A DNA stretch of 64,000 nucleotides, from NCBI GenBank assembly GCA_003194525.1, contig NBIV01000126.1, forward strand, positions 124,001 to 188,000, read 5' to 3'. Shown here piece after piece: positions 41,641 through 53,605 of the stretch (its first letter is position 1; every line of letters begins with the position of its first letter). The notes under the pieces are model-generated. The model ran no database searches. It was given only the letters and a program-made list of their open reading frames with translations, and was not told where the DNA came from. The position numbers and the translations under genes are program-made. This DNA comes from Gracilariopsis chorda (lineage: Eukaryota; Rhodophyta; Florideophyceae; Gracilariales; Gracilariaceae).

Positions 41641-44350
41641 CACTTCAGTTCGAGGGACATGAAGATAATCCGTAGCCGTGCAGGAGTACTAACCGGAACC
41701 TTGGAATCATTGCTACATGAGGCATACTCGTGGTGCAAGACCTGTGCCATAACAGGAGGGCCACGTGCATCTCGCAAGTTTTCATTTTATTGGATGTTGG
41801 ATGAGTTTGACGAACTTCTGCAGTTGGGTTTCATTGTGAGCGCGGAACTTGGGAACCTTCCAATTCTACACGTGTAGAATGCTGCAACGGGTTTTTTTGC
41901 AGCGGCCCTGTGCTTCTCTCACACAATGAGAGAAAATTCGAATTGCTTCAATACCCACTGGAGTAGTATCAACTTACCACCCGTTGAACTATCAGCAGAC
42001 CCCGAGTTCTTCAAGGGCGTCACACAAATTCTAGTACAAACCTCGGCCTGCACGATGCCGCAGCAAGCTGGGCACTGTAGAACCATCTGATGAAGCTATT
42101 TGCCATACTTCTCAAAGGCTTATCAATGAAAGAGGCTTCGCTGCTTCTAAAGTCCTCCAGTTCATTCTGGTCAAGAGGTAGTCGCTCGAGCCATTTTCCT
42201 CAACAACAGGCTCGTAGGTTCGAGACTCATTCCAAGATTTGAACTTACGCATGGATATCGTCCCACGTTGTCCGGAATGGATCAGACCCCTATCAGCAAG
42301 CAGCTTCTCTCCGCATATTACGAGAAAACCACTCACCACGCTCTTCATCGCTTCATTAATTCGAGGAATGGGAACTGTCTCGATCGAACTCTCGTTAGGC
42401 ATACCACACCAGTGTAGTTCTTCGAAAAAGAAACCAAACGAAGACAACATTATTCCGAATTCGTAAAAGATGTGAATTAGCACTATTTAATCGTATCCCT
42501 GACAAAAAAATCTCAAAGGATACAGTCATATGGAAGCGTACGAAGACGTGCGCCTCCATACCAAGTCAAGGTGGAAGAAATAGAACTTGGATGGAATGGA
42601 GTTGTCCTTGACGAGGCCACAAAACCAACCTCAGAAGGTCCAATGTCACCGCCAGTGGACTACCCACAACACAAAATTTAGTGAGATTGTCAGATGTCCT
42701 ACCAAGTCTGTTTCCATTCGATACCGATCTCAACCAATCCGGCTTTGCTGATTGGAATAGTCACGCGTCTACTATTTCTTATCTTGCTCAAAGCGCATTG
42801 GTCACATCAGTCAACCATCCGTCAAAGGATATCGTTGAATGCGCCTCGGTGAAGAACACCGTGCCTGAGTCCGCGACCTTGAGTTCTGCGAAGCAGAAGA
42901 TACTCCGAAACCTTTATTAATGTTCGGCCAACGGACCTTATTCGGAGCTAAAACTTCAATGTGCCCTATGTTGGTTGCTAAATGAGGCTATTGAAAAGCA
43001 AAAGAAGTCATATGCCGAACTGAAGGCCTATTTTGTTTCTCATGATAACAAAAACAAACGGAAGCACGATCGATCTGCGTTCTGATTCGTCAATGGCCCA
43101 GTTTCCTACTCTTAGATTGCTTCCATCTCTTGCGACTCTTTTTCACTTCACTCTACCTGTCTTTGATGTAAAATCCGCATATTCTCAAGCATGAAAACTG
43201 AATAGGTACATTTACTTGAAACTTCCACGAGGATGGACGACGTTTGTTGATGAGGTATGAAAACTCCTATCTCCAGCCTACGTCATCGTAGATTCAAGCC
43301 AGCTTTGGCATCTCTGTGTCGAAAACTGGCTTTTTGAGCAAGGATTCGTCGATTTTCCTGGTGTTCTTCAGTTCTTTCTTCTGTCGAGGGGAAGTAAGCT
43401 CACGCTTATCCTTGCCAACATTGTCGACAATATAATCTTTGCAGGAAAGCCGGAAGCTCTCCAACAAATCCAGAATTCCATATCTGCGAAGTTTGATGTT
43501 GAAAGATTCAGCTCTGAGTCAGACATCGTGTTAAACCTTCTTTTTATTCGACAACACCCAGACTTATCCGTCTCCATTAACATGGATGAGTTTCTAAGCT
43601 TCATTACTCGTATTGGTCTCAACCCTTCGTGTAAGAAGCAAAACGACGATACTTGCACGCCACAGGAAATCAGGGAATATCAGAGACTAAATGGCAAACT
43701 GAATTTTCTGGAACCTGTCATGCTACTGCAAGCTTCCCTTGTTCCTACCAAGGTGCAGCAATACGTTTTGTAGCTCAAAGTTTCAAATATTCGCGAACTT
43801 AACGCTGCCCTGACACACAGGTTTTCCCAAAAACCTCAAATTTACTTCATATATCCGCAAAAACCACTTCCAAACAACCTGAGCTACTTCAGTACTTAGC
43901 TTGAGGGATGCACCCTCTGTAACGACTTCGTGTGGACAAACCAGTTTGCTATATGGTTTAATACTCGATTCGAAGAATGGCATGGTTTACCACCACATGG
44001 TTTGGCATAGCTCAAAGCAAAACCTTGTTTCATTCTCATCGGCTGGGACAGAACTTCTGGCTGCTGCCTACACAGCTGATAGGGCACTTTGCATGTCTGA
44101 AACCCTTGCCTGCATTATTTCAATAAATGGGGATCGTCTAATCCCCATTCTCACACTCCTTTTCGAATCAAATGGTCTTTTTACCACCATTTCGACTCTC
44201 CACGAGCAAAAGAACTTTCGATTGAGACCCGCGGTTGTTCGACTACGTGAGTCTTTGAATTAAACGAGATCAGCAAGCTGATTTGCATACCGGGACGTTT
44301 GAACCTAGCTGACATATTGACCAACACTAACCCTCACGCCTTCTAGTACT
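41640..44350 (+). pseudogene. decayed copia element (copia-D), relative of copia-B
   Basis: Heavily broken pol text in copia order. A weak integrase region lies near 41,700-42,400 (HGYRPTLSG compares with a matching phrase in copia-B). A reverse transcriptase remnant occupies 43,130-43,700 (FDVKSAYS, YLKLPRGW). The RNase H end at 43,620-44,340 has REYQRLNGKLNFL, FRLRPAVVRLRESLN and LNLADILTNTNPH, closely paralleling copia-B's DYRLRPTVQRLRNS and TNPSDALTKRN. More than ten stops or frame changes. Confidence 0.6.
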
Positions 44351-44429
44351 TGACACGGTTCAACCAGTCGGGCGGTAATGTACCAACCTGGTAGTCCGTT
44401 CGGAATACCTTTGACAGGAGCGCGATGAG

Positions 44430-44884
44430 GGCTTGACCTGAAGGTTTGAAAGTTGGGTAACCGAATGGGTGCAGCAGCACCAAACCCCTAAGGGGGCAAG
44501 ATAACCAGGCATTCTTACCGTAGCCAACTGGCAGTGTTGGTAGTATGGCGCACGTGAGATAATAAATCCTGAATAGTCTTAGCTAAATCACGAGGTTGAC
44601 TGTAGAAACCAGTTGGTTTCACATTTAGCCAAGAGATTCTTCCCTTTCCCATCTTTTGTGAGGGAGGACTGCACCCATCCTTAGGGTGAGTGAGGCTCAA
44701 CCTCAGGTGCACTCGGCTACGTGGCATACGTTGGGGCGGGCCTTAGTGGCATGAACCCATACCACAGGAACGGGGTGTCACTACCTATCTAAAAGTAATT
44801 AAGTAAATTAGTAAACTAATAACTTAGCCACTCTAACCCAGGTGGCACACTCATCAACTGGTCCAGCGCATGTTGCACTGCCCA
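44430..44884 (-). repeat. possible solo LTR of gypsy-B family
   Basis: Read on the minus strand it begins near 44,884 with TGGGCAGTGCAACATGC, similar to the gypsy-B LTR start. It then has an AT-rich block (TTATTAGTTTACTAATTTAC) like those LTRs, and it contains small CC..GG hairpins (CCCCTAAGGGGG at about 44,487). The far end and duplication are not resolved. Confidence 0.3.
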
Positions 44885-46640
44885 TATGGTCAGATCCCAC
44901 TGCTTTACACTTGAACCAGTGGATGACAGATGGATTCATTCCGGAATCATTACAAAAGCATCTCAACCCTTCCTAAATGTGGTGTCAGGTTGTCATTCGT
45001 CTACAATCCATCGCTAGCTCCCAGCTACCTTTCGCATTCGCTTTGACGAGTCATTTTTAGTCTTCCCGTGCGAGACCATTTGCTCCACTATCATGCGCAC
45101 CTCGGTTACTTTCTCGAAATTCTTAATATCTCCCGCACAAAATCTCAACTATTTTCTGCTCAGCTTAAGCGGATATTATTCCGCAGCATCCCAGATCTGT
45201 CTCGACTTCACGTCAACACAGAAAACGTGATCCAAATTCTTTCCTTACAGTCGAACAAGGAGCAATACGTCGGTTTAGTCCAACAACCAACCAATCTCGT
45301 TCACCGACCGCTGTTTGCTGAAAAATACCCTGTTCAGCGCCACCCTTTTTGCATTATTGTGGATCCGCTTGCTTGCACTGGTAAATGAAATCTGACTGGA
45401 ATTTTTCCGCTCATTATCACCTCCCAGGCGTAATCGTGACCATTTGTCTTCTCAATTCCATTAACCAATGATGCCTGCAAGCATAGTTCTCTTGTTCATC
45501 AAAACTCCACTCGCTCCTCCTACACTGCAAACCGATTAGAATCCCCAGTCACAGGTCGCGCCCCGCAACTAGATACCCGAACTGGCACAAACAGATTTCG
45601 AATGCAGTGGTACTCACAGCATGTTACAGCATCCTCACAATTGGTGGGATGTAGTCTGGTGGCGTTCGTCAAATAATCGTGCTCCGTACTGAAGGTTATA
45701 CTGCTCTTTCAAATACCTGATGTGCCAAAAAATTCTCAAGTCCAACTCCATTAAGCATATACAAGTCTACCTCATGCCACCCTTAACGGGGTTCATCATG
45801 ATTTCTCCCATAGTATCAGGGACCGAATACTCTTTGCACGCCAACTGTAGATTACAGCACCGTACTGTGTGGTATAAACATAATGGTTTTCACATCCCAC
45901 TATTCCGCGCTTTGATCCTTTTCATACAATCCCATGCACAACGCCAAATAATGGTGCAAATACATTTTCCTGGCCGCTCGAAACACCACTGGGTTATGGC
46001 GCTATCTGCAGTTTTCTTCATTCCTACTGTTCTGACTAGGCAATGGTTGCAACAAGTATGCTCCAGCATGTACCTTTCAAGTCCATTGCAGTCTTTTCTT
46101 GCAATCCTACTTACATCTTCCATGATTTTACCGTCCGAGGCTCGTGTACACGTACGCCTGGACTACTTCTTATCGTGATAGTCATATAGCACCACACTGC
46201 TGTGGTCTCTGGCAGCTGTTACCATTAATGTTCAAACACATCTCGATTCTTCAAGTACACCTAGTGGCGCATCGTGCCAGCCTTTCTGTCTCTGTATCAT
46301 GTGCTTCGTTCTCGTTCTGCTGCTTTGTATCGCTCTAAAGTCTCTCTTACTTCTGTTACGTCTTGATTGCTCTAAATCAATATGCCGCGCTCGCTTTGCT
46401 TCGGTGAGCAACCTGTTCAAGCCCCTCCTAGTTACTCAACTAGTGGGCTATTCACTGGCTACGCTACCACAACTGCTAAAATACTCGAAAGAGCCGGTGG
46501 TGGCTTCTTATATAACACTTCGGCGCCGTTTTAGTGAACACTGACCAAAATTATTTATTTCCTTATTTGGTGGACCTACAAGGAAATACTATTTTGAGAA
46601 CACCCAACCTGGTATGAACTTCGAAGAATAAGTCAGAGTT
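44885..46640. other. unassigned, probably old transposon debris
   Basis: Medium ORFs at 45,068-45,388 and 45,720-46,178 (+) have no recognised domain. The base composition resembles the flanking decayed elements. Confidence 0.35.
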
Positions 46641-49085
46641 ATGCCTCACGAATATGAAGATGATGTCAGGCAGCTTGCTGCACAGGCAGAAGTAAAACAC
46701 ATCACCATCGAAAAATTCATGAAGGACGAAGAAATCACCTCTACGGATATAGGACTTACCAAGTTGGTGGAAAGGATCAAGTTTCTTACCCCACAGGCTT
46801 CTCCAGAATTTCGTTCTAATGAGAACAAAAAGGGATTTCTCCGCAAGGCTGTTGTGACCAAGTCCTGGGTTTCAACACCCGTCAGTCAGATGACGACCGC
46901 TAGGTTCACCTTCAATCGATTTGTTACCGCCCTCCGGGAGCAGATTCAATTGACGGAAGAACTCAAGGAGACTTCAGAGATTAAGACATACTACCCGAAG
47001 TATGGAGTACCTCACCGTAGCCGAAAAGGTTGTTTCCTCCCTATAAATAGAAAGAAGAACCGTATTCGCAAAGATAGGCGCTTTGCACTATTTTTAGAGC
47101 AGACTATCATTTCGCCCGATACCATTCAGGTTCTAACCACAGGTTCAGAGATATCCGAGAGGGTGTAATGGCTTCCCTACAAAATGATCTCTCTGCCGCG
47201 CATGTACTATCGGAAGTTGTAAACTTGCTCCACGATGAGTGCTACAAGGACGCAGTTGAAGCAGAAGAACAAGTGGTAGACACGAACTATGAAGAGTTTG
47301 AAGCATTTCAGATGCTAACCACAACATCGGACACTGATATGGAGGAAATTAGACCTCAAGATGAAGCTATCTCCGTACACTTCGCCGATGAACCACAAGC
47401 TGTCACGAGAATTTTGTGAAGATTCACATCACCGCAACGGATTTAGAAAGTCTGCTTCAAGGATGAACAGGATTTTTCATTAGGTACTTGAAGCAAACGC
47501 CAAGCGTTGAGTACCCGAGACGCGGATCACTCACCCACAGGAAAGCGATTTGCTGGCGTATACCAAAACGGTATGACCACTCTGATAAAATTGAAGTCAA
47601 TTGCTCGTCGATCAACACCTCTTCGCTGGAAAAGAAACGTCAGAAAGGCCACCGTCCATGTTTTTATGTTGATATTGCAGCACGAAGCTCTGTTGTTGGC
47701 CTTAAAAAAGTACGACACGATTATAACCGAACCGTTCAAAGGTTAAAGTTGATTCCACCCAACAAGATGTTTAGATTCCCAAATACTACGTACGGGTCAC
47801 TTGGAAAAGTGATGATTCCCCTCGATACTGCACCGGAAATACCTACTATCAGGGTATAATTGGACGTGATATCAGCAGATATCCCGGCATTACTTCGCAT
47901 GGACGTACTGGACGAGTATTTGCTCTGCCCTTTACTGTCAACAATAGGTTGTTCAAACGAACAATTGTTGAAAATGCTGATGAAAATGGCAACCAGTACG
48001 TTCTAGATGATTGGGGTCTTCTTATCATCCGGTATGATGGACATTTGTCAAGTACAACATAACAATTCTCACGCTGTTCACATCCCAGCAGTTAACCCGA
48101 CTTCATCGCCAATTCGCTAACCCTTCGGCGAACAAACTGTTCAACCTTCTTAGGAAAGCCCGTCCAGAAGATAGCACTGAGAAAACCAGAAGGCAACTAG
48201 ACTTAATCTCAATTTCGTGTAACCACTGTCAAAGAATTCAACCAGCAGCATCAAGGTTTAAGGTCACCTTTGATGCGGAGAATGTTGGCTTCAATTAAAA
48301 AGTTATCATTCATATCATGTACCCCGAACGCCAACCATATCTCCATTTGGTATATGCACAAACCGAGTTTAGCACAGCAAGGTTCCTACCTAATGTATCA
48401 ACCAAATTCATGTGGGATACATTTGCCAAATGTTTGGATACAATCTAAACTGGGCTCCTCAACCGTATTAAAATTGACCAGGGTACTGCTTTAGGTGATA
48501 CTTTCATTGGAATGCCCAAAATGTCATCCATTGACATTAGCCGCACCGTATATAATCTTAAGACAGTACGGGTATCGGAGAAAGGTACAACGCATCTCTA
48601 AGGAATTTGTTTAGCAAACTCAGACTGGTCAACCCGACGGCTGTGCTCTCATTTGTTCTTGCAATGTCAGTCTATGCAATAAATAACACTATTCGACCCG
48701 AATGTATAGTCCGTTCTGTTTTGTTTTTGGTGGATATCCATCGATTTCTATGTTTGATGAACCAAAATTACCGAAGGCTACCCATGGGGAACGTGCAATA
48801 CTCGCTAACGCCACCTCTTTGGAGATGGAACACCAAATAACTCAGCTTTAGGCGTGCACTGCGGCAAAAGGTTCCGAAGTCCGCCGACTCTTCACTCAAA
48901 CCTGCCGATATGGTTCTAGTTTGAAAGAAAAAACGTGATTACTAACCGTACAGGTGAATAAAAATGTCCATACTTCGTCGTTGCCTTTAACTCTCAGGCA
49001 AAACTAGTCTATGTGAAAGAACCACCTCAGGAGAAATGGAGGTCGTATAATTTTTCACAAGTTCAGCACTACGTTTCCGAATAGT
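46641..49085 (+). pseudogene. decayed copia-type element (copia-E): gag, protease, integrase
   Basis: A Gag-like ORF lies at 46,641-47,168, followed by an acidic ORF at 47,168-47,419. A protease-like segment near 47,660-47,830 reads FYVDIAARSSVVGL, with an aspartate where a retropepsin has its D-T/S-G. An integrase zinc region follows at about 48,080-48,260 (LHRQFANPS ... CNHCQRIQ). A catalytic-core remnant at 48,300-48,560 keeps IKIDQGTALGDTFIG, and 48,600-48,850 has AINNTIRPECIV. It ends near 49,085 in a text like an integrase C-terminus (FVVAFNSQAKLVYVKEPP). Many stops; no LTRs identified. Confidence 0.55.
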
Positions 49086-49105
49086 AACAGTCAGATTCGT
49101 TCAAG

Positions 49106-52100
49106 ATGAGTCTCGTGGATGTTCTGAGACCATACCGCTCACCAGACGACGCAACATTTCCGATTGAGACTACTTGCAAAAAAGACAACATTCAAACGAA
49201 GATGAATCTTAGACGACGTCTCCACAGTCTTGCGTTCAAAGATGACGGGAGCATTCTCGAACATCTCCATGATATGGAAACAATACTCTTTGAGCTTGCT
49301 CGTCTCGGAGATCCATTAACCGACAAGAAGCTAAGAGATTGCTTATTGAGAACCTTATCAGACTCATTAATAGCGATCACATTACTACAGATGCTAATAA
49401 CAGGGCACACGACTACATGGTCTCGTTGATAAGATCTGAAATGGATCGCCGCAAACAACGTGATTCCACTAGTACCATCAAAACAGCTGGTATACAAATT
49501 GGTTCTCAATACCCCCATATGGCCAGGCGGAAGCTCAAAACCGCAATCCAAAAGCCGCCCAGGAGATCCACAACGGTATGATGCTGGCATTGTCGAAGAG
49601 TGGGCCATATTCGATCCGAGTGTCGTTGGAGAAAGTAATCCAAACCAAACGAGGATTACCGGAAACGGTCTTCAAACCGATTGCGAAATAATAACTTCAG
49701 ATCAAAGGAATGGGACTCAAACCGAAGAAATTCCTGTGAGCCCAAGCCAGATAGAGAGAAAACCGAACCTCGTGGTTTCGTTGCTATAACACAAGCAAAA
49801 CTATCTGTACACGAACATGAGGCAGTTCAATGGCTGGACTGCGGCGCCAGTCATGTTTTTGTTAACTATTGAGCCCTTTTCTGGGATTATAAAGCCGTGG
49901 AGAATCAATCAGTGCGTACATGTGACAGAGAGTCTGAGATAAAAGGGACAGGAACGATCAAGCTGCCTTTGGGAGATGGAATCTCTTTACCTGCAAAACA
50001 AACTCCCTCATTGGATTAAAATCTCCTCTCTCTATGAGTAATTGCAAATTATGTTACTGTCAGATTCAGTAATGATAATACTCTTACCCAGTTTATCATA
50101 AAGGATTTTCGAAAAAAAGCACTGCTCCACCAATGCATAGCGAAGAACGGACTTTATGCACTACCAAACCCAATCCCTTCGCTTTGTGCCCAGGCCACTT
50201 TTACAGCACCTAAAGATAGAGCAAAAAACTGGCACGAAAAGCTAGGCATGCGGGAAAATATCGACTACTCTCTACCGTCCACCAGTCCAACGGTGTACCC
50301 GATCTGTCGCAATGCGATGTTCAAAACATCCATTTCACACCGTCCTTAGAAGCAGGATTGAGACGAGCTCCACTACAACGATCCTCATCCTTAGTGACTT
50401 TCCCACTGGAGCTCACTCATATAGACCTAACTGGTCCCATCACCCCACCGTCATTAAAAGGATCAAGGTATATGCAGGTACTCCTTGATGACGCCACAAA
50501 GGCCTTGTCGATTTCCTTTATTTTGACTAAATCACAGTTCTTTGTATTTATAAAGTGATACAAGGCTCTCCCTGAAAATGAACAACCAAAGAACCGTCTA
50601 TACTGCGTTCGGCTTGAAGGAGCGGGCGAGAATAAAGCGCAAGAGTTCGTCGATTATGAATTGGACAACGAAATAATCCTTGAATACACACCACCTTATG
50701 CACACGAGTCAAACGGCGCTACTGGGATAACCATCCAGGATTTATGTAAGACGGCTCCAACATTTCTCTACTCATCCAAACTACCTCTATAGCGTTGGGA
50801 AGAAGCTATATACCATGAACATTGGATACGGAACTGCCTACCAAACTGCAGAATTGGCATGAAGGTCCCTTACACGGAATGGTTTGGTAGAAAGCCCGAG
50901 TTCTCCACTCTACTTAAGTTCGGACACGAAGGTTATGCGTATACCTATCGTTCTGATACTGCACCAAACAAAGAGATTACTACCCCAACCTTTGAAGGGT
51001 CACGTTGTTGGAATGCAAAGCACTCAAACGCTACAAAGAGTTTACATCTCTTCCACCGAGAAGGTGATCATAGTCACCCAAAACGATTCCAAGGTATCAA
51101 AGGACTATCTAACATCCATCAACACGCTACTCGACTTCTAGCCCTTGGACGGCACAGAAACCAAGCAGCGACTTGAAGGAACGAAAAGGAGTACCATGAA
51201 GTCGCTCTTGTGCATTGCTTATTTGCCGACTCTCGGTCGAAAGATTGAAAAGACTCGTTTAAGGTACCGAAGAGCTTCGAGAAAGCAAGACATATTCCAG
51301 AAAGGGCAAAAGCAATCAGTAGGGAATACGATGCTCTCGTTGAAAGAAAAACTTGGAGATCCATTGACAGGAAGGCAGGGATGAAACCCCTTTCATCTAT
51401 GTGGACTTCTAACGTGAAATATATAAGTAGAAGTCCTCCAGAAATTCTCCCCAAAGCTCGATGTGTCGTAAGATGCCACATGCAAAGACCATATTCAGAC
51501 TACGATCCTGAAAATCTGTACGCAGCTGTGGCTCGGCTCGAAACGTTCCAACTAGCTTTTGGTAAGGCAACCGCACAGATACTACTTTTGGAGACAATGG
51601 ATATAAGTAACGCTTACGTTTATGGTAATCTAGAAGAACCATTGATAATGGAGCAACGTCAGAATGCCTCTGGCTCTTCTTATGTTCTTGGTAAAGTTTG
51701 CTTACTGTTGAAATTCATTTACGGTGGAAAGCAAGCGGGAAATATTTGGGGAGCTCTGTTACACACAGAGGTACTTCGACTGGGATTTAAGCGGTCGAAG
51801 ACGGACAGTAAGTGTAGAGTAACGCCCATCGCAGTGATTAATCATGAAGCACGCTCAAACATGCCTCGTGATGAGAGATGGATTTAGCCACGTATATGAG
51901 AAGTAATTCCCGATTGGGTTGGCCATGGCACAATTGACATTGTGGTGACTGGACACTGGTGACAGGAGTACGGATAACACACTTGTAAGTGTGCAGACAC
52001 CCTTTTTTAGTGATACTGTTACCACTATAGATTATTTTATGTAGTTATCTATTTAATTATCTATCTACATAATTAGTTATTACAGTGTACGGTTGACGGC

Positions 52101-53605
52101 CGGCACGCTACTTAGGTAGGTGAGCTCGGGCCGTTCCGGTCAATAAAACTTGCACAAGCGAGTGTTCGGCTCTGACTCAAAACCACCCGGTGCACGATAT
52201 CCTGCCTCGGAGAGTCGTCGCCTTGTGTAGGACTTGTGATCCACCTCGTGGCACTTTCAACCATATTTATAGACTTGTGTTTGTCTTTTGTTGTGTGTTT
52301 TGTTTCTTTTTCTTACTCTGTAATACAGGTACCACTCATTGTGCTTACCGATGAACCGTCGCGCACTACTTGTACGGTTGACCAACCGTTCCGCACTAGC
52401 ACTGCTCTGCGTGTCTTCGATCCTTTTCTAGGCCACTCTTGCACCAGTACGCTAGTCGTGAAGTGAGCACTGGTTTACGCCCGGCTCGTGTGCTTATCAC
52501 AGGTGGTTCTGTCACCGTGCTACCCTCTAAAGAGAGGGGGACTTCGAACACCCTCGTGCTTCGCCTCTGTCTTGGGATTTTGCACCACAGTAAGCTGTAA
52601 ATGTACAGGTCAGGAAGTGGCACAATAATTATTGTCGTCTTTGTAGACGAAATTCCTACTCTGTCCCATTCAAAATCTCTCTCTGAAGACTTGTTAGCCG
52701 TAATGATGAAACTGTTTCAAGTAAAACTTCTTGGTGAGGTCAAGTCTTTTATTTGTCTGGAACTAAAAAGAGATAAGAATGGCATTCGTGCAAGCCAAGA
52801 GATGTATGTGGAAAAAAAAATTTGGACCACAATCTCTGCTGTGCGAACTCAGCAAAGACTACATTACTGTCACCTTGTCATGTTTCAGCGGGAGGTCATG
52901 GTGAAAAAGTTTTTCCATCATTGCTTCATGCAACATACCGTACACTGGTTGGTCACCTGATGTATTTGGAAGTAGCGTCGAGGCCTGATATTATTTTTGA
53001 TGCTTCAATGTTGACGAAACAGGTAACAAATCTTTGATCCTTGTCAAAGGCACTTTACGCTAGCATGACGCGTTTTAACATAATTTAAAGTCATAAAGAA
53101 CCTTTTTTTCTACTTCCTGTCGGATATTCGTGCGCACATGGAAGCAATATCTGATGCTGACTGAGCTGGCTTTCGCAAAACTAGGCATAATGCAACTGGC
53201 ACACTAGCGAAGGTGAATGATGAACCTCTATTATTGACGACAAAAGCAAGCAATCATTGCTTTGGTTTCTGAAGAAACTGAACACATTTCTCCCTCGTAC
53301 TGTGGAAAGCAGCTAACTTGGTTATGAATACTGTGCTGGGAGCTTTGAAACGGTACCGTTCTTGAAGATAAACAAAATCACATTTAAGCGGTCCGTATTA
53401 ATACCTATGGCTCTACTGTCAATTCTATTGTCAATGCGTTCAAGACTTCCGAAAGTAACAAGCACATTGCACTGACCTTTTATCATTTTGGGGAACTTGT
53501 GAAGTCTAGGGTCCTAAGTATCTCGGAAATAGGAAGCGAAGTTTAACCAGTGGACATTACGACGCAAGTTTCTTCTTAAGACCATTGGTATAAGCTTTCT
53601 ATTTT
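49106..53605 (+). pseudogene. decayed copia element (copia-C) split by a gypsy-B solo LTR
   Basis: A UBN2-type Gag begins at 49,106 (GSILEHLHDMETILFELARLGDPL). Integrase appears at 50,360-50,880 (LELTHIDLTGPI, YMQVLLDDATK, GMKVPYTEWFGRKP). The reverse transcriptase starts at 51,440 (VARLETFQLAFGKA, MDISNAYVYGNLEEPL, YGGKQAGNIWG). After the solo LTR it resumes at 52,594 with IIIVVFVDEI at the YVDD position, then GHLMYLEVASRPDIIFDAS. RNase H follows to 53,605 (ATGTLAKVNDEPLL, HIALTFYHFGELV). Stops and frameshifts occur throughout. No flanking LTRs of its own were found. Confidence 0.75.
51813..52588 (+). repeat. solo LTR of gypsy-B family (776 bp)
   Basis: Starts TGTAGAGTAACGCCC and ends TTTTGCACCACA. 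These match the start (TGTAGTGCAACGCCC) and end (CATTGCACCACA) of the gypsy-B LTR. It is flanked by GTAAG on both sides (51,808-51,812 and 52,589-52,593). It interrupts the copia-C reverse transcriptase, whose frame picks up on the far side. AATAAA lies at about 52,143. Confidence 0.85.
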
